Source: Streptomyces diastatochromogenes (GTDB taxonomy: Bacteria > Actinomycetota > Actinomycetes > Streptomycetales > Streptomycetaceae). From it: a stretch of DNA of 64,000 bases. The position numbers and the translations under genes are program-made. The notes under the pieces are model-generated. The model saw only the letters and a program-made list of their open reading frames with translations, did not search any database and was not told where the DNA came from. Positions 23,285 to 32,259 of the stretch are shown in pieces (positions within the stretch are counted from its first letter, which is position 1; each line of letters starts with the position of its first letter). The stretch covers positions 6,138,001-6,202,000 of the forward strand of contig JAPTYK010000001.1 in assembly GCA_026913215.1 (NCBI GenBank), written 5' to 3'.

Positions 23285-24163
23285 TTAGTAACGATGGCTC
23301 TTCCACCCTTGCGTGAGTTGGTACAGGAAATCGGCCGTCATGGCCGGTGCCAATGCGCTCTCGCGCATCGCATCGAACCCGCGGACTGCCTTGCCGACTG
23401 CCCGCGGAGCATCCGTGACGGAGATGGTGTCTGGCAGGTCCGTCCGGACCACCGGGTCCACCTCGTCAGGGAAGTCGAGAATGATGAAGTTCGACCTGGC
23501 CCGGTAGGTGACCACGTCGTTCGGGAGGATCTGGACAGTGACGTTTTCCAGCTTGCTGAGCTCGATGATCTCGTCGTACTGGGCGCGCATTATCTCGTGC
23601 CCGCCCACCAGACGCCGAAGTGCGGCCTCGTCCATGATGACCCGAAGCTCCAGCGGACTGTCTGAGCGCGTGATCAGCTCCTTGCGCTCCAGCCGCATCT
23701 TCGTGTTCGTCTCGACGAACTCGCTCGTGGTCTCATCGACAGGTTTGGCGAGCTGGAACAGCGCACGGGCGTAATCCTCAGTCTGGAACATCCCGAAGAC
23801 CACGTCCGGCTGGAAGGCCCGCATCACGTTGCTGGCCTCTTCCAGGCCGCGGTACGTCGGCATCTTGGACGGCATGAACGCCTTGAAGGGAGTCCACGGG
23901 TCCTTACTCAGGGACTCGCGGTGCAGTTGGAGCAGAGTTGCCCGGTCACCCTTGTCGATGACGTCGTACAGCGTCATCAGGTTCTCAAGGTCGGTCGTGC
24001 GAGGCAGGTCGATGTCACCCGACTCCACCCGACCCAGCTTCGTGTGGGAGAAGCCCAGCTGCTGGCCCACTTCTTCCTGAGTCAGCCCTTTGGCTTCTCG
24101 TAGTCGCCGGAGTTCCCTCCCGAGTTCACGTCGCCGGAACGTAGCTCCTCGCCGCGCTGCCAC
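23285..24163 (-). CDS. XRE-family regulator with DUF5753 domain (WhiJ-like)
   Basis: 292-aa protein. Residues 10-65 are an XRE helix-turn-helix (LGRELRRLREAKGLTQEEVGQQLGFSHTKLGRVESGDIDLP). The remainder is the DUF5753 sensor-like domain (FGMFQTEDYARALFQLAK, MRLERKELITRSDSPLELRVIMDEAALRRLVGG, ENVTVQILPNDV, VVRTDLPDTISV). These regulators pair with DUF397 proteins and affect development in Streptomyces; some pairs behave like toxin-antitoxin modules. Starts at GTG 24163. The divergent upstream region contains repeated CACATGCC sites. Confidence 0.9.
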   Translation of the reverse strand: MAARRGATFRRRELGRELRRLREAKGLTQEEVGQQLGFSHTKLGRVESGDIDLPRTTDLENLMTLYDVIDKGDRATLLQLHRESLSKDPWTPFKAFMPSKMPTYRGLEEASNVMRAFQPDVVFGMFQTEDYARALFQLAKPVDETTSEFVETNTKMRLERKELITRSDSPLELRVIMDEAALRRLVGGHEIMRAQYDEIIELSKLENVTVQILPNDVVTYRARSNFIILDFPDEVDPVVRTDLPDTISVTDAPRAVGKAVRGFDAMRESALAPAMTADFLYQLTQGWKSHRY

Positions 24164-24262
24164 TATGTGCCGTCCTCTCCTGCTACGTGTTGGGGCTCAT
24201 CGAGACCTCTGCTCACTGTCGGCGTGCTAGCTGTCCCCGAGTGTGCCACCCCCTGTCCCTCA

Positions 24263-24350
24263 GTGCACATGCCCCTGTTGGTGCTCTGGCACATGCCACT
24301 TTTCGCTACCTCGCGTATGCCCTTGCACATTAACTCTCACATGCACGACG
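24263..24350. promoter_or_regulatory. Repeated CACATGCC operator-like sites
   Basis: GCACATGCCCC (24265), GGCACATGCCAC (24288, a near-palindrome), CGTATGCCC (24314), CTCACATGCACG (24336) lie in the leader of the XRE regulator, spaced about 23-26 bp. Likely autoregulatory sites. Confidence 0.5.
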
Positions 24351-24495
24351 GTAGTTGAGCAACGGAAACCGCAACGGTCGTAACGAGCGGTGACCAGCCG
24401 GTTGGACTCTCAGCTGGCCGTGCAGTCGTCGTCACCTCAGGTCCACGCCGTACCAGAGGTGACGACGGCTTCCCCTGACCTTGCCGAGGCGGACG

Positions 24496-25062
24496 ATGAC
24501 GACGAGCCAGGAACCCGACCCCGACAGGCTGCGCACGGCTCTCGGGCGCATCCTCGAAGGGGCAATTGCCCGTGGTGCGACCTCTTCGGCCACCGGATCC
24601 GACTACGAGACGTACCGCACCCTCGTGCGGTCCCAGAGCAAGGCGCCGCCGGTCGGCCGTCACCTGCACCAGTTACGCCGCAGCCTCAACCACGCCGGCC
24701 TGATCCGAGCCTCCGAGGGAACGCGCTCTCCCCGCGTCGTCCTGTACGTCCGTACCTTCCACGGCGAGGACCCCGAGCCGCTGTTCTCTCAGCTCCGGCA
24801 GGAGGCCGCCAAGAAGAACTGGCTGGTCGCCCGCGAGCACCACGATCAGCTTCCCTTCGGGCAGAAGTCCAACATGCCCCCGATGCAGTGGCCCGGGTGG
24901 GTGGCCACCCGGGACCAGATCAGGAGCGGCTTCGCCGAGGGTGTCCTCGTACTGAACCGCCACCACATCAGCAGCGACGTCACCGCCTACACCCAGGAGC
25001 TCGAATACATCGGGCACCGGAACTGCTTCACCTGGCTCCTGCACTCCGAGTCCGACCCCTGA
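24496..25062 (+). CDS. Hypothetical Streptomyces accessory protein, resolvase-like segment
   Basis: 188-aa protein. The middle (RVVLYVRTFHGEDPEPLFSQLRQEAAKKNWLVAREHHDQ ... RSGFAEGVLVLNRHHISSDVTAYTQELEYIGHRNCFTWLLHSE) follows the strand-helix pattern of the serine-recombinase fold but has no catalytic serine motif. Such non-catalytic proteins are frequent in Streptomyces accessory regions. First rightward gene of the cargo block. Confidence 0.5.
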   Translation: MTTSQEPDPDRLRTALGRILEGAIARGATSSATGSDYETYRTLVRSQSKAPPVGRHLHQLRRSLNHAGLIRASEGTRSPRVVLYVRTFHGEDPEPLFSQLRQEAAKKNWLVAREHHDQLPFGQKSNMPPMQWPGWVATRDQIRSGFAEGVLVLNRHHISSDVTAYTQELEYIGHRNCFTWLLHSESDP

Positions 25063-25071
25063 AGGAGTCCC

Positions 25072-25191
25072 CTGAGACGGCTCGACGAGAAGGGCATCGG
25101 ATGGCGGCAGATCGCCGGCCAGGCCCTCTTCGTGATTGCCGTCAGCGCCTTCTTCGCCTGGTTCTACCTCGATGCCACCCGGACTCCGTGA
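25072..25191 (+). CDS. Small single-span membrane protein
   Basis: 39-aa frame RRLDEKGIGWRQIAGQALFVIAVSAFFAWFYLDATRTP beginning at CTG 25072 right after GGAGTCC. One membrane segment. No ATG/GTG is available, so a base error near the start is possible. Confidence 0.35.
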   Translation: MRRLDEKGIGWRQIAGQALFVIAVSAFFAWFYLDATRTP

Positions 25192-25199
25192 GGACACCC

Positions 25200-25274
25200 A
25201 TGACGCTCGAACAGCGCGACCCCGGCCAGGCCCTGGCCGCGATCGTCCCTGCCCTCAGCCGCCGGCCCCGGTGA
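25200..25274 (+). CDS. Very small ORF, 24 aa
   Basis: MTLEQRDPGQALAAIVPALSRRPR, coupled by GTGA overlap to the next ORF. Weak support. Confidence 0.28.
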   Translation: MTLEQRDPGQALAAIVPALSRRPR

Positions 25275-25390
25275 ACCTGTTCGGCACACAGCTCGGGGAC
25301 ACCTTCGCGCGCCGCTTCGACCCCGCCCGCCTTCACCGCATCGGCTCCATCACCTCCCCCGTCGGCGACGACCAGGAGGCCGCGTCGTGA
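25271..25390 (+). CDS. Small ORF, 39 aa
   Basis: GTG start; MNLFGTQLGDTFARRFDPARLHRIGSITSPVGDDQEAAS. Overlaps the start of the methyltransferase gene (GTGA). Function unknown. Confidence 0.38.
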   Translation: MNLFGTQLGDTFARRFDPARLHRIGSITSPVGDDQEAAS

Positions 25391-25982
25391 CTGCTCTCGT
25401 CCCCCTCACTCATCGGTCCGCCGCTTTCTGGGACGAGGTGTACGCCGCCCCGGCGCCTCCTTCGAACCGATCCCGCTGGACGAGATCCGCTTCCTCCAGG
25501 ACCGCGCCGACGCCAAGACCGGCCAGCGAGCCATGGACATCGGTACCGGACTCGGCGAGTGGGCCTGCCAGATGGCGCAGGTCGGGCTCCAGGTCACCGG
25601 CTACGACCACTCCTCCGTCGCTATCAAGCGCGCCCGCGAGCTCCACGGCCCCCACGGCGGCACGCTCCGCTTCGAGCTGCACGACTTCGACAACGACCCG
25701 GCCCCCCGCAATCTCGGCACCGGCAACATCGACCTGGTCTCCTGCCGCCACAGCATCCACTTCCTGGACCTCCAGCGTTTCATCGTCGACGTCAGGCGGT
25801 GGCTGCACCCGGACGGTGTCCTGCACGTCACCACGGCGGTCACCGAGAAGATCCGCCGGGAGATCGGTCTGCCCGAGGAGCGCGTTCGCGCCCTCGCGCA
25901 GGGGTGGCGTGAGTACGACCGCTACGACCTCGCCCCCGACGGTTCGATCACGGCCGTGGTCCTCCGAGGCCCCTGGGGCTGA
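25387..25982 (+). CDS. Class I SAM-dependent methyltransferase, one frame correction
   Basis: 198-aa methyltransferase. The start VTALVPLTHRSAAFWDEVYAA is in frame 1 and the rest in frame 3; one missing base near 25,450 gives DEVYAARPGASFEPIPLDE. SAM-binding motif I is AMDIGTGLGEWACQMA, motif II YDHSSVAIKRA, motif IV NIDLVSCRHSIHFLD, then VRRWLHPDGVLHVTTAV. The substrate cannot be told. It belongs to a Streptomyces accessory set, not to the phage core. Confidence 0.75.
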
Positions 25983-26160
25983 CCCGAAGCTCGCGCCGGC
26001 CCTGGAACCCCACGCCTCCACGCGAGAGAACCAGAGCCAGACGCGGTACCGCCTCCCGGCACGAACTACTACGTCAGCCGCGCTTTTCCTGGGTGTCCCC
26101 GGCGTACGACGGAGTGCCGAAGTTCGTGCCGGGGGTCCCATCGACCCCATGAAGGGAACC

Positions 26161-26660
26161 ATGAAGACCTCGACCGCCATCCTCGTCGCCGCCACCGCGG
26201 TGGCAACCGTCACCACCCTGAGCGCCGAGCGCCGGCACCGGGAGACGATCCGGCTCGCCAAGGAACAGCACCGGCAGAACCTCGAACTCGGCGTCGCCGG
26301 GCTTCACCAGCAGTATCTCGCCGATGCCGCGGCCGATCCCGAGCAGTGGGAGATCTGGGGCAAGGGCGAGCGGACTCCGAGGACACCCGCCGGACCATCA
26401 AGGTCAACCGGCAGGTCTGCCTCACCCAGCTCACCCACACCCTGAACCTGGTCAGCCTCGACGAGCTGCGCGTGCGGGTCCGAGCCCTCATGGAACGACC
26501 GGCCGTCCGGAAGTTCTGGGCGGAGACCGGGGACTTCCGGTCCCAGGAGACCCAGACCACGAAGAGCAACGTGTTCATTTCGATCCTCGACCGCGAGCTT
26601 GCCACCGCGAACCGCAAGGCGGACGCGGCGGACGAGGTGGCGGTGGAGGTCTCTTCCTGA
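26161..26660 (+). CDS. DUF6082-family protein, one frame correction
   Basis: 166-aa protein: N-terminal membrane segment (TAILVAATAVATVTTL), then ERRHRETIRLAKEQHRQNLELGVAGLHQQYLADAAADPEQWEIWG. After a one-base correction near 26,372 it continues TIKVNRQVCLTQLTHTLNLVSLDELRVRVRALMERPAVRKFWAETGDFR. This layout fits the DUF6082 family of Streptomyces membrane-anchored proteins of unknown function. Confidence 0.65.
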
Positions 26661-26788
26661 GCGGAAGCTCTGTCTTGCCGCGCACCTCCTGTGCCTTCCG
26701 CAGAGGTTCTGCGGAGCCGAACCCCTCCTGCACCGGCCCTACCGTCTCCCGGGGCCGGTGCAGGAGGCCCAACCTGCCGAGGACGACC

Positions 26789-26983
26789 ATGTGCCAGCAC
26801 CAGCCTGCCTGTCCCACCGCCGACTCCACCGACCGGGAGGCGGCCCGTCTCATGGCACACCACCCGGAACAGGGCTGGAGCCTGCTGTGCAACGGGGTCC
26901 TGCTCTTCGACGACACCGGCGAACTGCTGCCGGACGGACAGATCATCGCCCCGCACCGCCCCACGGAGAGGGTCGCCGCATGA
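26789..26983 (+). CDS. DUF5999-family protein
   Basis: 64-aa protein MCQHQPACPTADSTDREAAR ... followed by HHPEQGWSLLCNGVLLFDDTGELLPDG and IIAPHRP, the DUF5999 pattern known from Streptomyces chromosomes. Overlaps the next start by ATGA. Confidence 0.8.
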   Translation: MCQHQPACPTADSTDREAARLMAHHPEQGWSLLCNGVLLFDDTGELLPDGQIIAPHRPTERVAA

Positions 26984-27252
26984 CGACCACGGAGAAGCCC
27001 ATGACCATCCCGGCCCAGAACGGCAACGGCGCTGCTCAGGTCAAGTGGCCCCTCCCCAAGCGGGGGCGGCTGCGCCCGGGACCTCAGCGCAAGCACGCCG
27101 CAGCCGACCTGCGCAGGCGTTACGACGCCAACACGTCCATCCGGGGCCTCGTCCGCCTGACCGGCAAGTCGTACGGCTTTGTGTACCGCCTCCTGACCGA
27201 GGCCGGAACGACCTTCCGGCCCAGGGGCGGCAATCACCGCTCGAAACGCTGA
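26980..27252 (+). CDS. Small helix-turn-helix protein
   Basis: 90-aa protein; basic N-terminus then LRRRYDANTSIRGLVRLTGKSYGFVYRLLTEAGTTFRPRGGNHRSKR, a helix-turn-helix of the type common in Streptomyces (often IRELAxxxGRSYGxxHRLLxEAGVxLRxRGG). Probably a DNA-binding regulator. It normally travels with the DUF5999 gene just upstream. Confidence 0.75.
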   Translation: MTTTEKPMTIPAQNGNGAAQVKWPLPKRGRLRPGPQRKHAAADLRRRYDANTSIRGLVRLTGKSYGFVYRLLTEAGTTFRPRGGNHRSKR

Positions 27253-27462
27253 CCCACCTCCAGGGCCTCCCCTCTCGCCGGTAACCAGTCGCAGCGCCGA
27301 TGGTCGCCGGCGGTGGGGCCCGCAGAGACTTCCGATGAGCATTCGATCCGTGCCCATCGGGATGGCCGGAAAGCAGCAAGCAGCCGCGCGAGTAGCTCAC
27401 TACGCTCCCACGGCATCCGGCCGCATCATCCACCAACACCGCAACAGAAAGGAGTAGTTGAC

Positions 27463-27603
27463 ATGACCAGCGCTAGGGCTCAGCCGGATGCGTTCGACCT
27501 CGACGTGCAGGTTGTCATCGGCGTGCCCGTCACCGACGCGCACGGGAATTCCGACGGCGGCTGCGGGGCGACGTCCGCCAGCTCGTGCACGCCGCCCGCC
27601 TGA
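27463..27603 (+). CDS. lanA1: FxLD-type class I lanthipeptide precursor 1
   Basis: 46-aa precursor. The leader has the diagnostic FxLD box (AFDLDVQVVIGVPV). The core region is rich in Gly, Ser, Thr and Cys: SDGGCGATSASSCTPPA, with two Cys and at least four Ser/Thr. Two lanthionine rings are possible. Preceded by AGAAAGGAG. The leader/core border is not certain; cleavage is probably near DAHGNSDGG. It is followed by a second precursor and the full modification set. Confidence 0.88.
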   Translation: MTSARAQPDAFDLDVQVVIGVPVTDAHGNSDGGCGATSASSCTPPA

Positions 27604-27664
27604 CCCCTCTCACCAGCCCACCCGATCACCAGCCCTCGGGCTGAAACACAACCTGGAGGTCCTG

Positions 27665-27799
27665 ATGGACACCATCACCGACTTCGACCTGGACATCGCG
27701 GTTCTGGAGTCCGCCGACGGGGACGCCAGCGCGGTCATCCTCACCGACGACGGCTGCGGCAGCACCTGCTCCAGCCCGTGCGCCAGCGCCGTGGCCTAA
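27665..27799 (+). CDS. lanA2: FxLD-type class I lanthipeptide precursor 2
   Basis: 44-aa precursor MDTITDFDLDIAVLESADGD..., with FDLDIAV as FxLD box and the core TDDGCGSTCSSPCASAVA. Three Cys and four Ser/Thr follow a DD pair. The Asp residues near the core are of interest because the cluster encodes an isoaspartyl-methyltransferase-like enzyme that modifies Asp in related systems. Good GGAGG-type ribosome binding site. Confidence 0.88.
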   Translation: MDTITDFDLDIAVLESADGDASAVILTDDGCGSTCSSPCASAVA

Positions 27800-27824
27800 C
27801 CACGCCCGGCACTCGCTAGACGGT

Positions 27825-27856
27825 GTTGGCCCGTCCCCTTCAGGGGGCGGGCCAAC
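27825..27856 (+). terminator. Attenuating hairpin between precursors and lanB
   Basis: GTTGGCCCGTCCCC-TTCA-GGGGGCGGGCCAAC with one bulge, no long U-run. Such partial terminators after lanA genes raise precursor over enzyme levels. Confidence 0.75.
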
Positions 27857-27889
27857 AACCCCTCCCCACCACAGGGACTGGAGATCACG

Positions 27890-30800
27890 ATGGCTTCACC
27901 GTCGCACACCAGGCTCTACCGGCATACGGACACGGCGCTGCTTCGCGCCGCCCCGCACGTGCCGGCGGTCCTTCCCCCGTGGCCGGTCCCCTTGGACAGT
28001 TCGCCCTCCACCGTGGAGTCGTGGGCGGACTGGGCCGAGGATGTCTGGGCTCATGAGTCCCTGGCCGTCGCGGTCGAACACGCCAGTCCCGTCCTTGCCC
28101 GCCAGGTCAGAGAGCTGGTGGGCGGCAAGGTCACCGACCTTCGCCACGCTCGCCGTGTCTGCCGGGCCCTGGGCCGGTACGCACGGCGGACCGCAGGGCG
28201 GGCGACCCCCTTCGGGCTCTTCGCCGGCGTGACCTCCGCCGGCTTCGGTACCCGCCCCTTCACGCAGTGGGGCGGGGAACACCAGGCCTGGGCGCGCGCC
28301 GATGCCGCGTGGCTCAGCGATGTGATCCGTCAGCTTGAAGCCCTGCCCGAGCTTCTGCCGCTGCTACCCGTGACGGTCACCAACACGGCCTTCGTGCGAG
28401 GTGACCGGCTGGTGGTCCCCTACCCGCCGGACACGGACCGTTCCGCGAAGAGCGCTGCCGAGGTGTCGCTGCGGTACACCATGCCGGTACGGATCGCGGT
28501 CGAGACGGCTCGGGAGCCGGTCCGCGGTGAGCTGCTAGTGCAGAAGATCCTCGCGGAGATGGCCCAGGCGCCTGCGGGGAAGGTGCACGGGCTGCTCGGC
28601 AGCTTGGTACGGCGTGGTGTGCTGCTCACGTCACTGCACGCCCCCCTGGGAGTGTTCGACGCTCTGGGCCATCTCGTGGACGAGCTCGACGCCGTCGGCG
28701 CCGACCGAGTGGACGGGGCGGCTGGAATCGTCGCCCGCCTGCGGTCGGTCCGCGCCCTGTTCGCCGAGCACAACAGGGCTCCGGCCGAAGCCCGGTCCGC
28801 TCTTTGTGCGCGGGCGCGCGACGCGATGCTCTCGCTGAGCACGGTGGTCGAGCAGCCTGTGGCGCTCGACTCACGTCTCGACTGCACCGTCGTCCTGCCC
28901 GATCAGGTCGCCCGGGAGGCGGAGACGGCGGCCACGGTTCTGGCCCGGCTGTCGCCGTACCCGGCCGGCGCGCCCGCGTGGAACGCCTACCACAGCCGCT
29001 TCTTCGAGCGGTACGGCATCGGCGCGCTGGTGCCGCTGACGGACCTCGTCAACCCGGACGTGGGTATCGGATTCCCGCGGGCTTCCTGGACGCCGAGCCC
29101 GAACGCCCCGATGCCCTGTCCGTACGAGACCAGCGGCTCCTTGGCCTTGCTCAGACGGCGGCGCTCGACGGCCGTGAGGAGGTCGAGCTCACCGACGACC
29201 TGCTTGCCGCCCTGGAAGACGGCGGGCCCGAGCGGCGACAGGCTCCGCTGCACCTGGAGCTCAAGTTCCAGGTGCAAGCTCCGTCCCCGCAGGCCCTGGC
29301 CCGGGGCGACTTCCTGCTCAGCGCGATCAGCCCGTCGCGGGGGGCCGGGACACTGTCCGGGCGGTTCCTCGATCTGCTGGAACCCGGCCCCCGCGCCCGC
29401 CTGCGGGACATCCTCACCTCCCTGCCCGTGAGCGATCCCGGTACACGAGCGGCGCAGGTGTCCTTCGCCCCGAGGAACCGTGCCAACACCCACGTCATGC
29501 GGGCCCCCGAGCTCCTTCCCGACGTGATCAGCGTCGCCGAGAACCGTCCGGCGGCAGACCGGTGCATCCCTTTGGACGACCTGGCCGTCGGATGCGACCC
29601 GCACCGGCTGTACCTGGTGTCGCTCTCACGGGGATGCCGCCTGAACCCGATGACGCTCAACGCCCTGGAGATGCGCGCTCACACCCGCCGCTGGTCCGGT
29701 TCCTCGTCGAGATCTCGCGGTCCTCGACCTGCGTGGTCTCCCCGTTCGCCTGGGGCGCGGCCGAGCATCTCCCGTTCCTGCCCCGCGTCCGGTACGGCCG
29801 GATCGTGCTGTCCCCGGCCCGGTGGCGGCTGACCCGGGCCGATCTGCCGGGCCGCGGCCTGCCGGCGGCCGAGTGGAACGCCGCGCTCGATGCGTGGAGG
29901 ACACGACGGGGAGTTCCGGCGACGGTCGCTCTGGTGGAGCAGGACCGCGTTCTGCCGCTCGACCTGACGGCGTTCATGGATCTGGAGCTGCTGCGCGCCC
30001 ACCTGGCGACGGCAAAGTCCGCCGTGCTCGTCGAGACAGCACCCTCGGGCAACGGGTGGCTGGCGGATCACGCACACGAGATCGTGCTCGCGATGACGGC
30101 CGCCCCGGGCCGGTGGCCGGTCCTGCCCGCCGTCTCCCGGCACCGCCTGGTGACCAGGGACCACGGCCATGTCCCCGGCGCCTCTTCGTGGCTGATGGCC
30201 AAGCTGTACGGGCACCCGGAGCGGCAGCCCGAGCTCCTGGCCCGGCATGTTCCCGAGCTCCTCGCCCACTGGGAGACGGAGCCGGCATGGTGGTTCATGC
30301 GCTACCGCGACCCCGACCCGCACCTGCGGCTGCGGATCGCGCTGCCATCGGCCGAGGACTTCGGAGACACCGCTGCCCGCGTGGGCCAGTGGGCGGCGCG
30401 GCTGCGGCGCCTGGGGCTCGCGGGAGACGTACAGCTCGCCACCTCCTACCCGGAGACCGGCCGGTGGGGTCGCGGGCGCGCGATGACGACGGCGGAGGCC
30501 GTGTTCTGCGCGGACTCCCGCTCGCTGGCCGCCACGTTCGCCCTGCCGTCCCGCCCGCACCCGCAGGCCTTGGCCGCGGCGAGCTTCGTCTCGATCGCCA
30601 CAGCGTTCACCGGCTCCGCCGCCGAGGGCATGGACTGGCTCATCACCCACGCCCGTCTCCACGACACCGAGCCCCTGGACCGGACCGTGCGGGCGCAGGC
30701 CATCAGCCTCGCCGACCCCACCCGCGACTGGACCAACCTGCGCTCGGTACCGGGCGGCGACGCCATCCACGGCTCATGGGCCGCACGGAACCATGCCCTG

Positions 30801-30980
30801 GCCGCCTACCGGGCAGAACTCGCGGCCGCCGCCGGCGACGGTACGGACCCGGACCGGGTCCTCGACTCCCTGCTGCACGTCCACCACATCAGGGCGGCCG
30901 GGATCGACAAGGACGACGAACGCACCTGCCTGCGGCTGGCCCGCGCCGCCGCCCTCGCCTGGAAGGCCCGCACCGCATGA
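27890..30980 (+). CDS. lanB: Full-length lantibiotic dehydratase LanB, two frame corrections
   Basis: 1030-aa class I dehydratase after two one-base corrections, near 29,087 (frame 2 to 1) and near 29,690 (frame 1 to 3). It uses glutamyl-tRNA to activate Ser/Thr and then eliminates glutamate to form dehydroamino acids. The N-terminal glutamylation domain shows the family features LVGGKVTDLRHARRVCRALGRYARRTAGRATPFGLFAGV and HSRFFERYG. The C-terminal elimination (SpaB_C/thiopeptide-type) domain ends the protein: SSWLMAKLYGHPERQPELLARHVPELL, WWFMRYRDPDPHLRLRI, TSYPETGRWG. Without the corrections it would look like a split LanB. Confidence 0.88.
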
Positions 30981-32244
30981 TCACCGAACAGACAGCGGCC
31001 GTCGCCCGGAGAACGGCGGACACGATCGCGCAGCGTCTCGCGCACCCGGACGACGTACGGCACCTTCCCCTCGTGCAGGGGTGGATGCCCCAGTCCCTCG
31101 CGTACGGGGCGGTCGGGGTCGCGCTGCTGCACATCGAACGGGCCCGTACGGGGGAAGGGTCGTGGGAACGCGCGCACGCCTGGCTGGCGTGCGCCGCCGC
31201 AACCCCCGCCGCTGGCGGCCCGGACAGTCACCTCTTCCACGGGGCGCCGGCCCTGGCGTTCGCCCTGCACCTGGCCTCCGAGTGGACGGGCCACTACGGG
31301 CGCGCGCTGAGCGTCCTCGACGAGCACATCGCCATCTCCGTCCGCCAGCGGCTGGACGCCGCCCACGCGCGGATCGAGCGCGGCGAGCTGCCCGCGCTCG
31401 CCGAGTTCGACGGCATCCGCGGCCTGTCCGGCATGGCCGCCGTACTGATGACCCGCGGCCACGAGGAGGACCTCACTCTCCAGGTCCTGGACTACCTCGT
31501 GCGGCTCACCGAGCCCGTCAAGGACGGTGACGACGTCCTGCCTGGCTGGTGGAGCGACCGCGCGCCTTCGGGGAAGATCCGCCCCGAGTGGCCGGGCGGG
31601 CACGGCAACTTCGGCATGGCGCACGGCATCTCCGGCCCGCTCGCCGTCCTCTCCCGCGCGGCGCTGCGCGGTCTCCTCGTCGATGGGCACACCGAGGCGA
31701 TCCTCCGGATCTGCCACTGGCTCGACCAGTGGCGCCACGACGGTCCCGCAGGCCTGTCGTGGCCGTACGCGATCACCCGGGACCATGCCCGCGGCCGCGG
31801 CCTTCCCGATCACGGCCCGCACAGGCCGTCCTGGTGCTACGGGACCGCCGGCGTCGCCCGCGCCCAACAGCTCGCGGCGCTCGCCCTCGACGACATCGCA
31901 CGCCAGCGGATGGCCGAGAACGCCCTGCTGCACGCGGTGACCGACCCCATCAGCTCGACCGAACGGTCGACGCCTCGCTCTGCCACGGCTTCGCCGGCCT
32001 GGCCCACACCGTCCTCGCAGCATCCGCGACCGCCCTCGTCCCCGAGGAACTGACCGCGACCGTCGGCGACCTGGTCGACCGTGCCCTGCTCCAGGACCCC
32101 GCTGATGTGCTGCTCACCCCCGCGAACGGACCGGCCGACATCGGGTTCCTCGAAGGCGCCGCTGGTGTCGCGCTCGCCCTCCACGCCGTTCTCGCCGGAC
32201 CCGAACGCACCCTGAGCTGGGACTCCAGCCTCCTGACCGACTGA
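30977..32244 (+). CDS. lanC: Lanthionine synthetase LanC, one frame correction
   Basis: 422-aa zinc-dependent cyclase that adds Cys thiols to dehydroamino acids. Zinc ligands are in PSWCYGTAGVARA (Cys) and SLCHGFAGLAHT (Cys-His). The GHGNFGMAHGISGPLAVL and FDGIRGLSGMAAVL repeats of the alpha/alpha toroid are clear. Reading passes from frame 2 to 1 near 31,965; one extra A (accgaaacggtc) gives STETVDASLCHGF. The start overlaps the lanB stop (ATGA). Confidence 0.9.
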
Positions 32245-32259
32245 CAAGGAGACCCGTCC

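Noticed and set aside
27890..30980. A split LanB system with separate glutamylation and elimination proteins
   Set aside because: Breaks at 29,087 and 29,690 fall inside conserved segments, have no start or ribosome binding site, and need the same one-base correction as genes throughout the window.
29822..32053. A 743-aa frame running over lanB and into lanC
   Set aside because: Only its part after 30,977 (LanC) is real; the earlier part is Arg/Pro-rich shadow sequence of the lanB reading frame.
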